NCBI RefSeq assembly: GCF_011039205.1
Contig: NZ_JAAKEL010000004.1
Span: forward strand, 1 to 64,000
Source of the DNA: Dysgonomonas sp. ZJ279
Lineage (GTDB): Bacteria; Bacteroidota; Bacteroidia; Bacteroidales; Dysgonomonadaceae
Reading direction: 5' to 3'
Length of the DNA: 64,000 nucleotides
Shown piece after piece: positions 52,923 through 61,732 of the stretch (its first letter is position 1; every line of letters begins with the position of its first letter). The position numbers and the translations under genes are program-made. The notes below the pieces were generated by a model. The model was not told the DNA's origin and made no database searches. It worked only from the letters and a program-made list of their open reading frames with translations.

Positions 52923-54911
52923 ATGAAACATATAATCAGCTATTTTCTACTATTTATACTACTGATTACATCTGCTTGTAGTTCCAACTACTCGGATATA
53001 ATATCATCCCCCGACGGAAAAATTAAATTGCAAGTCGGACTGGATGACGGAAAGATTTATTATACAGTAAACAAAGAAAATAAACCAATCTTAGACAAAT
53101 CCTTTCTGGGTTTCACGCTGAAAGACAGCAATCTAAACAATGGATTTGAAATCAAGGATATAAAACATTCCACTTTCAGTGAAACTTGGGAACAACCTTG
53201 GGGTGAAGAGATATCTGTTGACAATACCTATAATGAAATGGCTGTCAATATCGAAGAAAAAAGCGGATTGAAACGTAAGTTTACAATAGTCTTTCGTGCG
53301 TTTAATGATGGTATAGGCTTTCGCTACGAATTTCCGGAGCAAGAGAACCTGAAAGATTTTGTTGTTATGAATGAACTTACTGAGTTTGCTCTTACAGGCA
53401 ATCATAAGGCATGGTCTATTCCTTATAATACCGAGTTTTACGAAGGATTGTATAAAGCTTCTCCTGTAAATGAATTAGATACTGTTTGTTCTCCGTTGAC
53501 AATGGAAACGAAGGATGGAATGTATTTAACGATACACGAAGCAAATCTGACAGATTATGCAGCCATGAATGTATATCCCGAAGACAAAACGACTGTATTA
53601 AGAACATATCTTACACCATGGGCAAGCGGAGAAAAAGTATTTATGACAGCTCCACACGTTACCCCTTGGCGGACGATGATTATTGCAGACTCGCCAGGGG
53701 ATTTACTCCTTTCGCGACTGATGCTCAATCTAAATGAACCGAGTAAAATAGAAGATACTTCATGGATTACTCCCGGTCGTTATATTGGCATCTGGTGGGG
53801 TATGCACATGAAAGAGTATACATGGGATCAAGGCCCAAAGCATGGAGCTACAACCGAAAACGTAATTAAATATATTGATTTTGCTGCGAAGCATAATTTT
53901 GCAGGTGTACTTGTCGAAGGATGGAATAAAGGATGGGAAGATTGGCAGTCGTTCGAATTTTCAATTCCATATCCCGATTTCGATATTGCTAAAATTACAG
54001 ATTATGCTGCATCAAAAAATGTAAAATTGATAGGTCATCACGAAACAGGTGGTAAAACCAAGAACTATGAGAACCAGATGGAAGATGCCTTTGCTTTTTA
54101 TCAAAAATATGGTGTAAATGCAGTGAAGACAGGGTATGTAGGCGGAATATTGGATAACAAAGAAATGCATAGTAGCCAATATGGGGTTCGTCACTATCGC
54201 AAAGTAATTGAAACCGCCGCAAAATATCAGATAATGATTGATAATCATGAACCGGTAATGCCTACAGGCTTGCAACGTACTTATCCTAACCTGATGACAC
54301 AAGAGGGCGTTCGTGGACAAGAATGGGATGCATGGTCTGTCGATGGAGGCAATCCGCCCGAACATACTACTATCATTCCTTTTACAAGAGGTCTGGCTGG
54401 ACCTATGGATTTTACACCGGTAACATTCAATTTCAACAATCCGGTTCTTCCTAATACTCGGGTAAGGACAACATTGGCTAAACAATTGGCTTTATTTGTT
54501 GTCTTATACAGCCCTTTACAAATGGCATCGGATATGATAGAAAATTACGAAAAAAATCCTGAACCATTTCAATTTATCACTTCTTGTCCTACAAATTGGT
54601 CGAAGACTGTAGTTCCAAATGCAAAAATCGGGGAATACGTAACAATTGCACGTAAAGATCGCAATAGTGATAATTGGTTTGTTGGGAGTATTACTAACAG
54701 AGACAGTCGTAAATTATCTTTACCGTTAGATTTCCTTGACAAAAATGCGAAATATACAGCTAAGATTTATAAAGATGGCAAAAGTGCCAATTATGAAACA
54801 AATCCATATCCTATTAGTATCGAAGAAACTGAAGTTTCATCCAATTCCGTTTTGGACATCGATTTAGCATCTAGTGGCGGTACTGCCATAATGATTTCTA
54901 AAATGAAATAA
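52923..54911 (+). CDS. GH97 alpha-glucosidase (SusB-like)
   Basis: 662 residues against about 738 for SusB. Lipobox ITSACSSNY, so probably membrane-anchored. The N-terminal beta-sandwich domain ends near residue 280, then a (beta/alpha)8 barrel begins at IGIWWGMHMKEYTWDQGPKH. Conserved glutamates lie in GHHETGG and in DNHEPVMPTGLQRTYPN, the motifs of the inverting alpha-glucosidase branch, so it should release glucose from maltooligosaccharides. The C-terminal domain ends in SSGGTAIMIS. It is the last gene of the operon and is followed by the terminator at 55021. Confidence 0.88.
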   Translation: MKHIISYFLLFILLITSACSSNYSDIISSPDGKIKLQVGLDDGKIYYTVNKENKPILDKSFLGFTLKDSNLNNGFEIKDIKHSTFSETWEQPWGEEISVDNTYNEMAVNIEEKSGLKRKFTIVFRAFNDGIGFRYEFPEQENLKDFVVMNELTEFALTGNHKAWSIPYNTEFYEGLYKASPVNELDTVCSPLTMETKDGMYLTIHEANLTDYAAMNVYPEDKTTVLRTYLTPWASGEKVFMTAPHVTPWRTMIIADSPGDLLLSRLMLNLNEPSKIEDTSWITPGRYIGIWWGMHMKEYTWDQGPKHGATTENVIKYIDFAAKHNFAGVLVEGWNKGWEDWQSFEFSIPYPDFDIAKITDYAASKNVKLIGHHETGGKTKNYENQMEDAFAFYQKYGVNAVKTGYVGGILDNKEMHSSQYGVRHYRKVIETAAKYQIMIDNHEPVMPTGLQRTYPNLMTQEGVRGQEWDAWSVDGGNPPEHTTIIPFTRGLAGPMDFTPVTFNFNNPVLPNTRVRTTLAKQLALFVVLYSPLQMASDMIENYEKNPEPFQFITSCPTNWSKTVVPNAKIGEYVTIARKDRNSDNWFVGSITNRDSRKLSLPLDFLDKNAKYTAKIYKDGKSANYETNPYPISIEETEVSSNSVLDIDLASSGGTAIMISKMK

Positions 54912-55020
54912 TTAAGTAATATATAAGTTATTGAAAATAAGGGATAAAATCCACTGTTTGTAAATTAAGAGTGTCTGAACTAGTCGAACGAAAAGAAGCG
55001 GAATAGAGAAAATCGAATAG
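54912..55020. other. Short spacer between GH97 and terminator
   Basis: Non-coding, no motif seen. Confidence 0.5.
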
Positions 55021-55053
55021 AAACACCCATCAGTATTTAGCTGGTGGGTGTTT
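55021..55053 (+). terminator. Terminator of the starch operon
   Basis: AAACACCCA pairs perfectly with TGGGTGTTT, with an inner CAG/CTG pair closing the loop. It ends a transcript after GH97, 110 bases beyond its stop. No long T run follows (TTTAAC), so it is a moderate terminator. Confidence 0.65.
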
Positions 55054-55413
55054 AACTATTTATCCTATATAAAGATATGCCCAACTTTTTCTAAAGCCAT
55101 TCTTTTGGTGATCGTGGTTCCCGAAAAGGTTCTTATTAATATCTCAGAGGGTTGGTGAAAAATAACATATAGACTGACGTTGAGAACTCTCGCCATTCGT
55201 TGGAGTAAAGAAATATGTAAATGGAATCGTGAATCACTTGTGGCAATAAATAAACCAAAAACAAGGTTTATGCCATTATTTTTTTATCATATGACCAAGT
55301 AGAGAGGGAAAGGAAAATGAACTGATAATTTTAAATAAAGCAGTAAGATAAATGCATTATATCTAACAGAAAAAAACATGTAGTAGATAACTAAAATAAA
55401 AAAGAATTATCTT

Positions 55414-55424
55414 CCCCCCCCCCC
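55414..55424 (+). repeat. Homopolymer tract of 11 C
   Basis: The longest homopolymer I noticed in the window, in an otherwise A/T-rich non-coding region between the starch and polysaccharide operons. Tracts of this length change length easily by slippage. It does not lie inside a gene, so it could only alter promoter spacing or RNA. Confidence 0.75.
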
Positions 55425-55973
55425 AATAAATCGACATATTAGCTATTTTTTTAGAAATTGGCGTTTATTATGAAAAAAATAGCGTGTTTTATGAAAAGAT
55501 AGATATGTTTTATTTCGGCATTATTTTCCACCTTTATCTACCTTTGGCTAATGAATAATCAATGACTAAAGTAGATCAAAGTGGTCTACAAGTGTGTTAT
55601 GAGATTATTGTTTAATGTTCTTTTTTGACAACATTGCATGAAATTAATTACACAATAAGTTATTGATACGAGAAATGCCTTATTTAAAAGATTTACAAAT
55701 ACATCGCATTCTCTTGTTTAGAATTACGTTTAGCATTAAATTTATAAAGATTGTCTGACACACGCGAGTACTTAGTGCTATCCGTAATTTTCATCTAATC
55801 TAAAAACATTTTATTTTTGAAAGGGTATTTATGTATCTTTCAATAGCGAAGCTTTTGCTTTCCTCGAAAAATTTAACCTCATTATTTCATTGTAAAATAT
55901 TGAAATAGAGATGAGAAACAAAATCGCTAACGCTTTAATTATCACATCAAAATTAAGCACTATTTGTTGCATT

Positions 55974-56004
55974 CTTATGTTACGCTGATGATAAGCAACA
56001 TAAG
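55974..56004 (+). promoter_or_regulatory. Hairpin in the upxY leader
   Basis: CTTATGTT and its complement AACATAAG with a 15-base loop, about 90 bases before the upxY ATG. UpxY proteins act on the untranslated leader of their own operon, so a structured leader is expected. Its part in control is inferred. Confidence 0.35.
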
Positions 56005-56093
56005 CAGACTTCAATGAACTGAGGTTTTTCGTTCCATAGGGATGACAATAGATATATCACCTTGACAAATTTCACAACTCAACAATTTCACAA

Positions 56094-56612
56094 ATGTTAT
56101 ACTACAAATCAAATGTGTGGTTTGCAGCTCGTGTAAGACGCAACCAAGAAAGACTAATAAAAGAAAAGCTGGAGCAACTTGGAGTGGAGAATTATATACC
56201 ATTCCGAAAAGAAGTTCGCAAACGCAAAGATCGAAAGGTTGAAGTCTGGACGCCTGTTATTCCTAATATTGTTTTTATATATGCAGATTTTCATACCGGT
56301 ATGTCAATAGCTAATGATTACGGAGTCAAAATCTCATACATGAAGTCTATAGATGGTAAGAGTCTGCTTATTGTGCCGCAAAAGCAAATGGACGATTTCA
56401 AATTGATATGTGAAAGTGGTGTAGAATACACTTTGGACGAAATTTACGAAAAAGGAGATCGTGTACAAGTTGTTGACGGATCTTTGAAAGGTGTTAGGGG
56501 AGAGCTGATAAGCACTGATAAAAATAACAGTAAAATGCTCATACGACTTGAAGGAATTGCTACTTTTAAATTGATAGTTCCTGCAAATATATTGAGTAAA
56601 GCACTGAATTAA
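56094..56612 (+). CDS. upxY: UpxY-family transcription antiterminator (NusG-like)
   Basis: 172 residues. The N-terminal NGN domain opens with VWFAARVRRNQERLIKEKLE and has the family's VRKRKDRKVEVWTPVIPNIVF. The C-terminal KOW domain has KGDRVQVVDGSLKGVRGELI. UpxY proteins of Bacteroides are encoded first in capsule operons and stop early termination in their long leaders. Here it is the first gene of the polysaccharide operon, and the dehydratase follows after 41 bases. No upxZ-like gene, the usual inhibitor partner, is seen next to it. Confidence 0.9.
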   Translation: MLYYKSNVWFAARVRRNQERLIKEKLEQLGVENYIPFRKEVRKRKDRKVEVWTPVIPNIVFIYADFHTGMSIANDYGVKISYMKSIDGKSLLIVPQKQMDDFKLICESGVEYTLDEIYEKGDRVQVVDGSLKGVRGELISTDKNNSKMLIRLEGIATFKLIVPANILSKALN

Positions 56613-56653
56613 ATGAGTTTGCCAGATTTTACCTTAACGCTAGAATATAAAAA

Positions 56654-58597
56654 ATGTCATTACTAAAGAGAAGTTTCGTTTCTATCAATACAAGCTATAG
56701 AGATAAACTACGTAATTTGCAATACTTGAATCGGGGTATTGTATTTACTACTGATTTGTTCTTATCTTCTTTCGGTACATTATGTGCTTTATTGCTTGTT
56801 TGGTTTATACAAAAAAAGAATAGTATAATGGACTCTGTTGGGTTCATTCTGATTTTGGCTATTGCAATTTCTACACTTTTGTTATTTTTATTTAGATTAT
56901 ACAAGACCAGTATAAGATTCTCCACGCTCCGTGAACTCAAACTGATATTCTTCCTTTTGGTTATCAAATCCCTACTAATATCATTGATTGTTATAAAACA
57001 AGATATTTTAGATGCAGATGATGCTATTACCTGCGGACTATTGGACATGCTTATATCTTCGTTCTTTATGATATTTTCTCGGGTTTTTATAGTAAGTATT
57101 TATTACTCGATATTGCATAGAGACGATAAGCCGACAAGCAATGTGCTAATTTATGGAGATAGTGAATATGCACCATTACTTGCCTCTCAAATTAATAACA
57201 ATGATGAAGTTCCATACAAGGTTGTCGGAATACTAAGCCGGCAGCACCGGAAAAAAGGATTCAAAATCGCAGGTTTACGAATCTATACTTGGGATGGCGA
57301 TTTGAGTAAATTATTACTTTCTATTAAGCAAAATATAACTCATATTATATTTACCAATTATGCTGATTTTAACTATGAGCATAATAGATTGGTATATAGC
57401 TGCATAGAGCATAATGTGCAAATGCTGATGAGTGGTAGAATACACCCATTAGAGAAACAGGATGTACGACAACGAATAAAACACATTGATATAGAAGATC
57501 TTTTGCAACGCGACGAAATAACAATAGATGTAGAGGCTGTATATCAAGAAGTAAGTGATAAGGTTGTATTAGTAACAGGTGCTGCAGGTTCTATCGGACG
57601 AGAGATCTCAGTGCAATTGGCACGCTTTGGTGTGAAACGATTGATTCTGTTGGATATTGCAGAGACACCGTTGCATAATTTGGAGCTTGATATGCAAAAG
57701 AAGTTTCCCAACCAGAATATTACCTTTATATTGAGTGATGTTCGTTCGAATACAAGAATCAAAAATGTATTCGAGCAAAATAAACCCGACTTTGTATTTC
57801 ATGCAGCAGCTTATAAGCACGTTCCTTTAATAGAAAATAACCCTTGTGAGGGAGTTCTTACTAATATTGGAGGAACCATAAATATTGCTCGTCACGCACA
57901 ACTTAATAAAGTAGAGAAATTCGTAATGATATCTACTGACAAAGCGGTGAATCCGACGAGTGTAATGGGAGCTACAAAACGCATAGCCGAATTGTGCATA
58001 CAAGGATTGAATAACAATTCATCTCATACTCAGTTTATCACAGTTCGTTTTGGAAATGTATTGGGTAGTAATGGATCTGTCATCCCTCTATTTAGGAAGC
58101 AAATAGCGAGTGGGGGACCTGTGACTGTTACCCACCCCGAGATGATACGTTACTTTATGACAATTCCCGAAGCTTGCAGACTGGTTTTACAGGCTGCAAC
58201 TATGGGAAGAAGTGGTGAAATTCTTGTTTTTGATATGGGAGAACAGGTAAACATTGATAATCTTGCCCGAAAAATGATATTACTTTCTGGATTTATCCCT
58301 GATGAAGATATAAAAATAGAATATACCGGTCTTCGTCCGGGAGAGAAACTGTATGAAGAGCTACTGACAGAAGCTGAATCTACTCAAATAACTAAAAATA
58401 AAAAGATAAGGATAGTACAGGGTGATAAAATAGACGATAAAAAATTAACACTTCAAGTAATAAAGCTCATGGGATATGCTGAAAAAATAGATATTACGAG
58501 CACTGTCCAAATGATGAAACAGATTGTTCCGGAATTCAAGAGTAACAATTCGGAGTTCGAGGTTTTTGATGAAGAAGAGCTTGTAACATACAGTTAG
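56654..58597 (+). CDS. WbpM/FlaA1-family nucleotide-sugar 4,6-dehydratase
   Basis: 647 residues. The first 150 residues hold four helices as in WbpM. A CoA-binding-like domain follows to about 290. The SDR domain has the NAD(P)-binding loop VTGAAGSIGREI at about residue 305 and the catalytic triad of this family, in which the usual Tyr is replaced by Met: STDKAVNP, then VMGATK with the Met-x-x-x-Lys pair near residue 437. These enzymes make UDP-2-acetamido-2,6-dideoxy-4-hexulose from UDP-GlcNAc, giving precursors of amino sugars such as FucNAc or QuiNAc. First biosynthetic gene of the operon. Confidence 0.9.
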   Translation: MSLLKRSFVSINTSYRDKLRNLQYLNRGIVFTTDLFLSSFGTLCALLLVWFIQKKNSIMDSVGFILILAIAISTLLLFLFRLYKTSIRFSTLRELKLIFFLLVIKSLLISLIVIKQDILDADDAITCGLLDMLISSFFMIFSRVFIVSIYYSILHRDDKPTSNVLIYGDSEYAPLLASQINNNDEVPYKVVGILSRQHRKKGFKIAGLRIYTWDGDLSKLLLSIKQNITHIIFTNYADFNYEHNRLVYSCIEHNVQMLMSGRIHPLEKQDVRQRIKHIDIEDLLQRDEITIDVEAVYQEVSDKVVLVTGAAGSIGREISVQLARFGVKRLILLDIAETPLHNLELDMQKKFPNQNITFILSDVRSNTRIKNVFEQNKPDFVFHAAAYKHVPLIENNPCEGVLTNIGGTINIARHAQLNKVEKFVMISTDKAVNPTSVMGATKRIAELCIQGLNNNSSHTQFITVRFGNVLGSNGSVIPLFRKQIASGGPVTVTHPEMIRYFMTIPEACRLVLQAATMGRSGEILVFDMGEQVNIDNLARKMILLSGFIPDEDIKIEYTGLRPGEKLYEELLTEAESTQITKNKKIRIVQGDKIDDKKLTLQVIKLMGYAEKIDITSTVQMMKQIVPEFKSNNSEFEVFDEEELVTYS

Positions 58598-58607
58598 AAA
58601 TAGAAAA

Positions 58608-59735
58608 ATGGGTATGACTGAAAAACCGGTCAGGGTATTAATGCTTTTTACGATCCTCAATAGAGGAGGAGCAGAGACCATGGTAATGAATTATCTTAGA
58701 AAGATAGACCGTTCTAAAGTCATTTTTGATTTCATTGTGCACCGTGAAGAAAGGGGAGCTTATGAAGATGAAATAGAAAGTATGGGATGTAAAATATTCA
58801 GATTTCCTCCTATTAATATCTTTCGTACTTCGTCATATAAAAAGTCAATATCCGATTTTTTTGACATACACCCTAAATACAAAATAATACACGGTCATTG
58901 CTCCGAACTAGGTTACTATATATACAAGGAGGCTCATAAACGAGGTCTTAAATTTATTGCTGCCCATGCACATAGCGAACCTTGTGGATTTGATATGAAG
59001 ATGCCTGTAAGAAATGTTCTTAAGTGGGCAATGCGACCTTATTTAACTCATTATTTCACTTGCGGTTGGGGTTCTGCAAAATGGTTATTTGGGAAAAAAA
59101 TAATGAAAAAAGTAATTTTTTTTCCAAATGCAATCGATGCACATTCATTAATGTTCAATCCTCTAAGAAGAGAAAAAATAAGAGTTAACAATGAGTGGGT
59201 ACAACGACTAGTTGTAGGTAATGTATCAAGTTTCTCACAACCCAAAAATCATTTTTTTCTTTTAGACATATTTGTTGAAATCGTTCGCCGCGAACCATCT
59301 GCACTATTAGTACTTGTGGGTAGTGGTGGTGACTTGGAGAGCAAAGTGAAAGAAAAAGTCTTGCGATTGGGGCTAAAGGAAAGTGTAAGGTTTATGGGAA
59401 GCCGTTCAGATATTCCTGATCTGTTGCAAGGAATGGATATATTCATCTTCCCTTCATATTTTGAAGGTCTGGGAATGGCACAACTAGAGGCTCAAGCATC
59501 AGGATTGCAAGTTCTAAATTCAACAAAAATACCTAAAGACGGAATTATTATACCCGAACTGGTAAATTTCCTATCACTGGAACAGCCTGCTACAGAATGG
59601 GCAGAAAAAGCATTGCAAATAGCAGAAAATAAAGATCGGAAGAATTGTTCACAGGAAATTATCGATATGGGATTTGATATAAATAAAAATGCAGAATGGC
59701 TTCAAAATCTATATATAACGGAAAGCCAACGCTAA
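58608..59735 (+). CDS. Glycosyltransferase family 4 (GT-B fold)
   Basis: 375 residues. The N-terminal RVLMLFTILNRGGAETMVMN has the Gly-Gly-Ala-Glu motif of GT4 enzymes. The C-terminal part contains LVLVGSGGDLESKVKEK, RFMGSRSDIPDLLQGMDIFI and the donor-binding FPSYFEGLGMAQLEAQASG with the conserved E-x7-E. It would add a sugar to the lipid-linked repeat unit. It starts 10 bases after the dehydratase and overlaps the next gene by 40 bases. Donor and acceptor are not visible. Confidence 0.88.
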   Translation: MGMTEKPVRVLMLFTILNRGGAETMVMNYLRKIDRSKVIFDFIVHREERGAYEDEIESMGCKIFRFPPINIFRTSSYKKSISDFFDIHPKYKIIHGHCSELGYYIYKEAHKRGLKFIAAHAHSEPCGFDMKMPVRNVLKWAMRPYLTHYFTCGWGSAKWLFGKKIMKKVIFFPNAIDAHSLMFNPLRREKIRVNNEWVQRLVVGNVSSFSQPKNHFFLLDIFVEIVRREPSALLVLVGSGGDLESKVKEKVLRLGLKESVRFMGSRSDIPDLLQGMDIFIFPSYFEGLGMAQLEAQASGLQVLNSTKIPKDGIIIPELVNFLSLEQPATEWAEKALQIAENKDRKNCSQEIIDMGFDINKNAEWLQNLYITESQR

Positions 59736-60616
59736 CCATATTCACTCCTGCTTATAACCGTGCTCATACAATCGACTTGTGTTATAAGAGCCTTTTGCGT
59801 CAGACTTCGTCTGATTTCAAATGGTTAATAGTCGATGATGGATCTACAGATTCTACAGGCGATTTGGTTAGGAGCTGGATTGCTGAAGGTAAAATCCCTA
59901 TCGAATATCACTATCAGAAAAATCAAGGAATGCATGGAGCACATAATACTGCATATCAATTGATAGATACAGAATTGAATGTGTGTATAGATTCGGACGA
60001 TTATCTTGCTGATAATGCAGTAGAGCTTATTGTCAATAAGTGGGAAAAGCATGGATCTGATGAATATGCAGGAATTATAGGTCTTGATGCAAAATTTGAT
60101 GGAACAATAATCGGAACTGAATTTACGACAGATAAGACTACTCTTTCAGGTTTCTATACTCGGGGTGGGCGTGGAGATCGAAAACTTGTCTATCGCACAT
60201 CGGTAGTAAGAAGCGTACCTGAGTATCCTCTTTTCGAGGGTGAAAAATATGTCGGGTTGGGTTATAAATACCAGCTTATTGATTTGAAATATGAGCTGTT
60301 GACAATAAATGAGGTACTATGTTATGTCGATTACCAGATTGATGGTTCTTCAATGAATATGTACCGACAATATTTCCGTAATCCGCAGGGGTTCGCATTT
60401 ATACGTAAGGAGTCTATGAAACATCATCCCTCACACAAGCGGAGATTTGTTGAAGCTATGCATTATGTTAGTTCGAGTATAATTTGTCGTAACTCTAGGT
60501 TTATATCTGAGTCGCCATTCAAATTTATGACAGTGTTGGCTATACCTTTTGGGGTTGTACTATACTTGTGTCTTTTATTTCAATATAAGCGTAACAAATT
60601 TATGACCCTTGAATAG
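59696..60616 (+). CDS. Glycosyltransferase family 2 (GT-A fold)
   Basis: 306 residues. N-terminal LTIFTPAYNRAHTIDLCYKS and LIVDDGSTDSTGDLV are the donor-binding motifs of GT2. The metal-binding DxD-type site is NVCIDSDDYLADNAVE. A hydrophobic segment at the end (FMTVLAIPFGVVLYLCLLFQ) anchors it to the membrane. The ATG at 59696 lies inside the previous gene, in another frame, 40 bases before its stop. It adds a sugar to the growing repeat unit; specificity unknown. Confidence 0.88.
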   Translation: MASKSIYNGKPTLTIFTPAYNRAHTIDLCYKSLLRQTSSDFKWLIVDDGSTDSTGDLVRSWIAEGKIPIEYHYQKNQGMHGAHNTAYQLIDTELNVCIDSDDYLADNAVELIVNKWEKHGSDEYAGIIGLDAKFDGTIIGTEFTTDKTTLSGFYTRGGRGDRKLVYRTSVVRSVPEYPLFEGEKYVGLGYKYQLIDLKYELLTINEVLCYVDYQIDGSSMNMYRQYFRNPQGFAFIRKESMKHHPSHKRRFVEAMHYVSSSIICRNSRFISESPFKFMTVLAIPFGVVLYLCLLFQYKRNKFMTLE

Positions 60617-60631
60617 GAATCAGAAGCTAAT

Positions 60632-61732
60632 ATGATTGATTACATCCCCACATATTTATATACTGATTACTTTAACTATTTGGTGTTCGCTTTAATTATA
60701 GTTGCCGCATTCGAATGTTTTTCGGGCAGGTTATTTAAGCCTGAAGTGAGAGCGGTAAATAATATAATTGGCTTCATCGTCATTATCGCAGTGATTTTAT
60801 ATATGGGATTACGTCCCATCTCATATGTATTCGGAGATACTGTAAACTATGCGCACTCGTTTTATCGATTGCAAATGAATATCGATCAGTTCCAAATACT
60901 CAAAGATGGAGAATGGTTTTTTAATACTATAATGTTTTGGTTTGCTAAATATAGCAATGTCCATTTCTTCTTTTTGTTTTGTGCAACAACGTATGTAGGG
61001 GCGCTCTGGTGGGCATTTAAGCGTATTTTCAGAGAAGATTATCTGATACCATTTATAGTCGTAATGGCTATGTTCACATTTTGGAGTTACGGAGTCAACG
61101 GAATTCGGAATGGGATGGCTGCTTCAATAATAATTTTAGCCTTGACCTTTAGACGGAATATTACTATAATGGTAATATTGTCTATTTTGGGGTTGGGGAT
61201 TCATAAATCCTTATACCTCTTACTTATAGCGGCAGGAATGGCATTCTTCATAAAAGACTCTAAAATATATTTTTGGATTTGGGTAGGTTGCATTCTTCTT
61301 TCGCTAATTGTAGGTAATTCCGTTGCAAATATACTCGCCGGGAGCAATTTGATCGAAGATGACCGTTTTGCAGGTTATATTTCAGGTAATAATAGTGAAG
61401 ATGTTTTCAGTTATACCGGTTTCAGGTGGGATTTTTTATTATACAGTGCAATCCCTGTTTCAGTTGGGTATTATTTTATATTCGAAGAAAAATATACAGA
61501 TAAATTCTATATATGGCTATTCAATATTTACTTAATGACCAATGCTTTTTGGGTTATCGTAATCAGAGCAAGTTTTTCAAATCGTTTTGCACAAATATCC
61601 TGGTTCCTTATACCGTTGATATTGATTTATCCATTATTTATGAAAAAGTTTTGGAGTGATCAGCCGATTAAGATCGGGTACACTGTGGTAATTTCCTACC
61701 TATACACATTTTACCTAGTATTTGTCAGTTGA
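60632..61732 (+). CDS. EpsG-like polysaccharide polymerase (Wzy-type)
   Basis: 366 residues with about ten transmembrane helices. The family pattern is seen in YMGLRPISYVFGDTVNYAHS, FWFAKYSNVHFFFLFCATTY, GVNGIRNGMAASIIILALTF and IGKSLY-like GIHKSLYLLLIAAGMAFF. EpsG-type proteins polymerise repeat units on the outside of the inner membrane. Its stop TGA shares bases with the next ATG (TGATG), showing tight translational coupling. A flippase gene has not yet appeared in the window and may lie beyond it. Confidence 0.8.
   Translation: MIDYIPTYLYTDYFNYLVFALIIVAAFECFSGRLFKPEVRAVNNIIGFIVIIAVILYMGLRPISYVFGDTVNYAHSFYRLQMNIDQFQILKDGEWFFNTIMFWFAKYSNVHFFFLFCATTYVGALWWAFKRIFREDYLIPFIVVMAMFTFWSYGVNGIRNGMAASIIILALTFRRNITIMVILSILGLGIHKSLYLLLIAAGMAFFIKDSKIYFWIWVGCILLSLIVGNSVANILAGSNLIEDDRFAGYISGNNSEDVFSYTGFRWDFLLYSAIPVSVGYYFIFEEKYTDKFYIWLFNIYLMTNAFWVIVIRASFSNRFAQISWFLIPLILIYPLFMKKFWSDQPIKIGYTVVISYLYTFYLVFVS

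Larger units (their letters stand above)
55054..56093. other. Long non-coding region with an 11-C tract and the upxY leader
   Basis: Over 1000 bases without a gene. It holds a run of 11 C at 55414-55424 and a -7-like TATTTTTG at 55812-55819. The latter gives a leader of about 270 bases before upxY, with a hairpin at 55974-56004. Long leaders before upxY genes are usual in Bacteroidales capsule loci. I did not find an invertible promoter flanked by inverted repeats. Confidence 0.45.

Noticed and set aside
55081-55160. Minus-strand stretch ITKRMALEKVGHI as another integrase end
   Set aside because: Only about a dozen residues resemble the family, and the His and Tyr motifs are missing.
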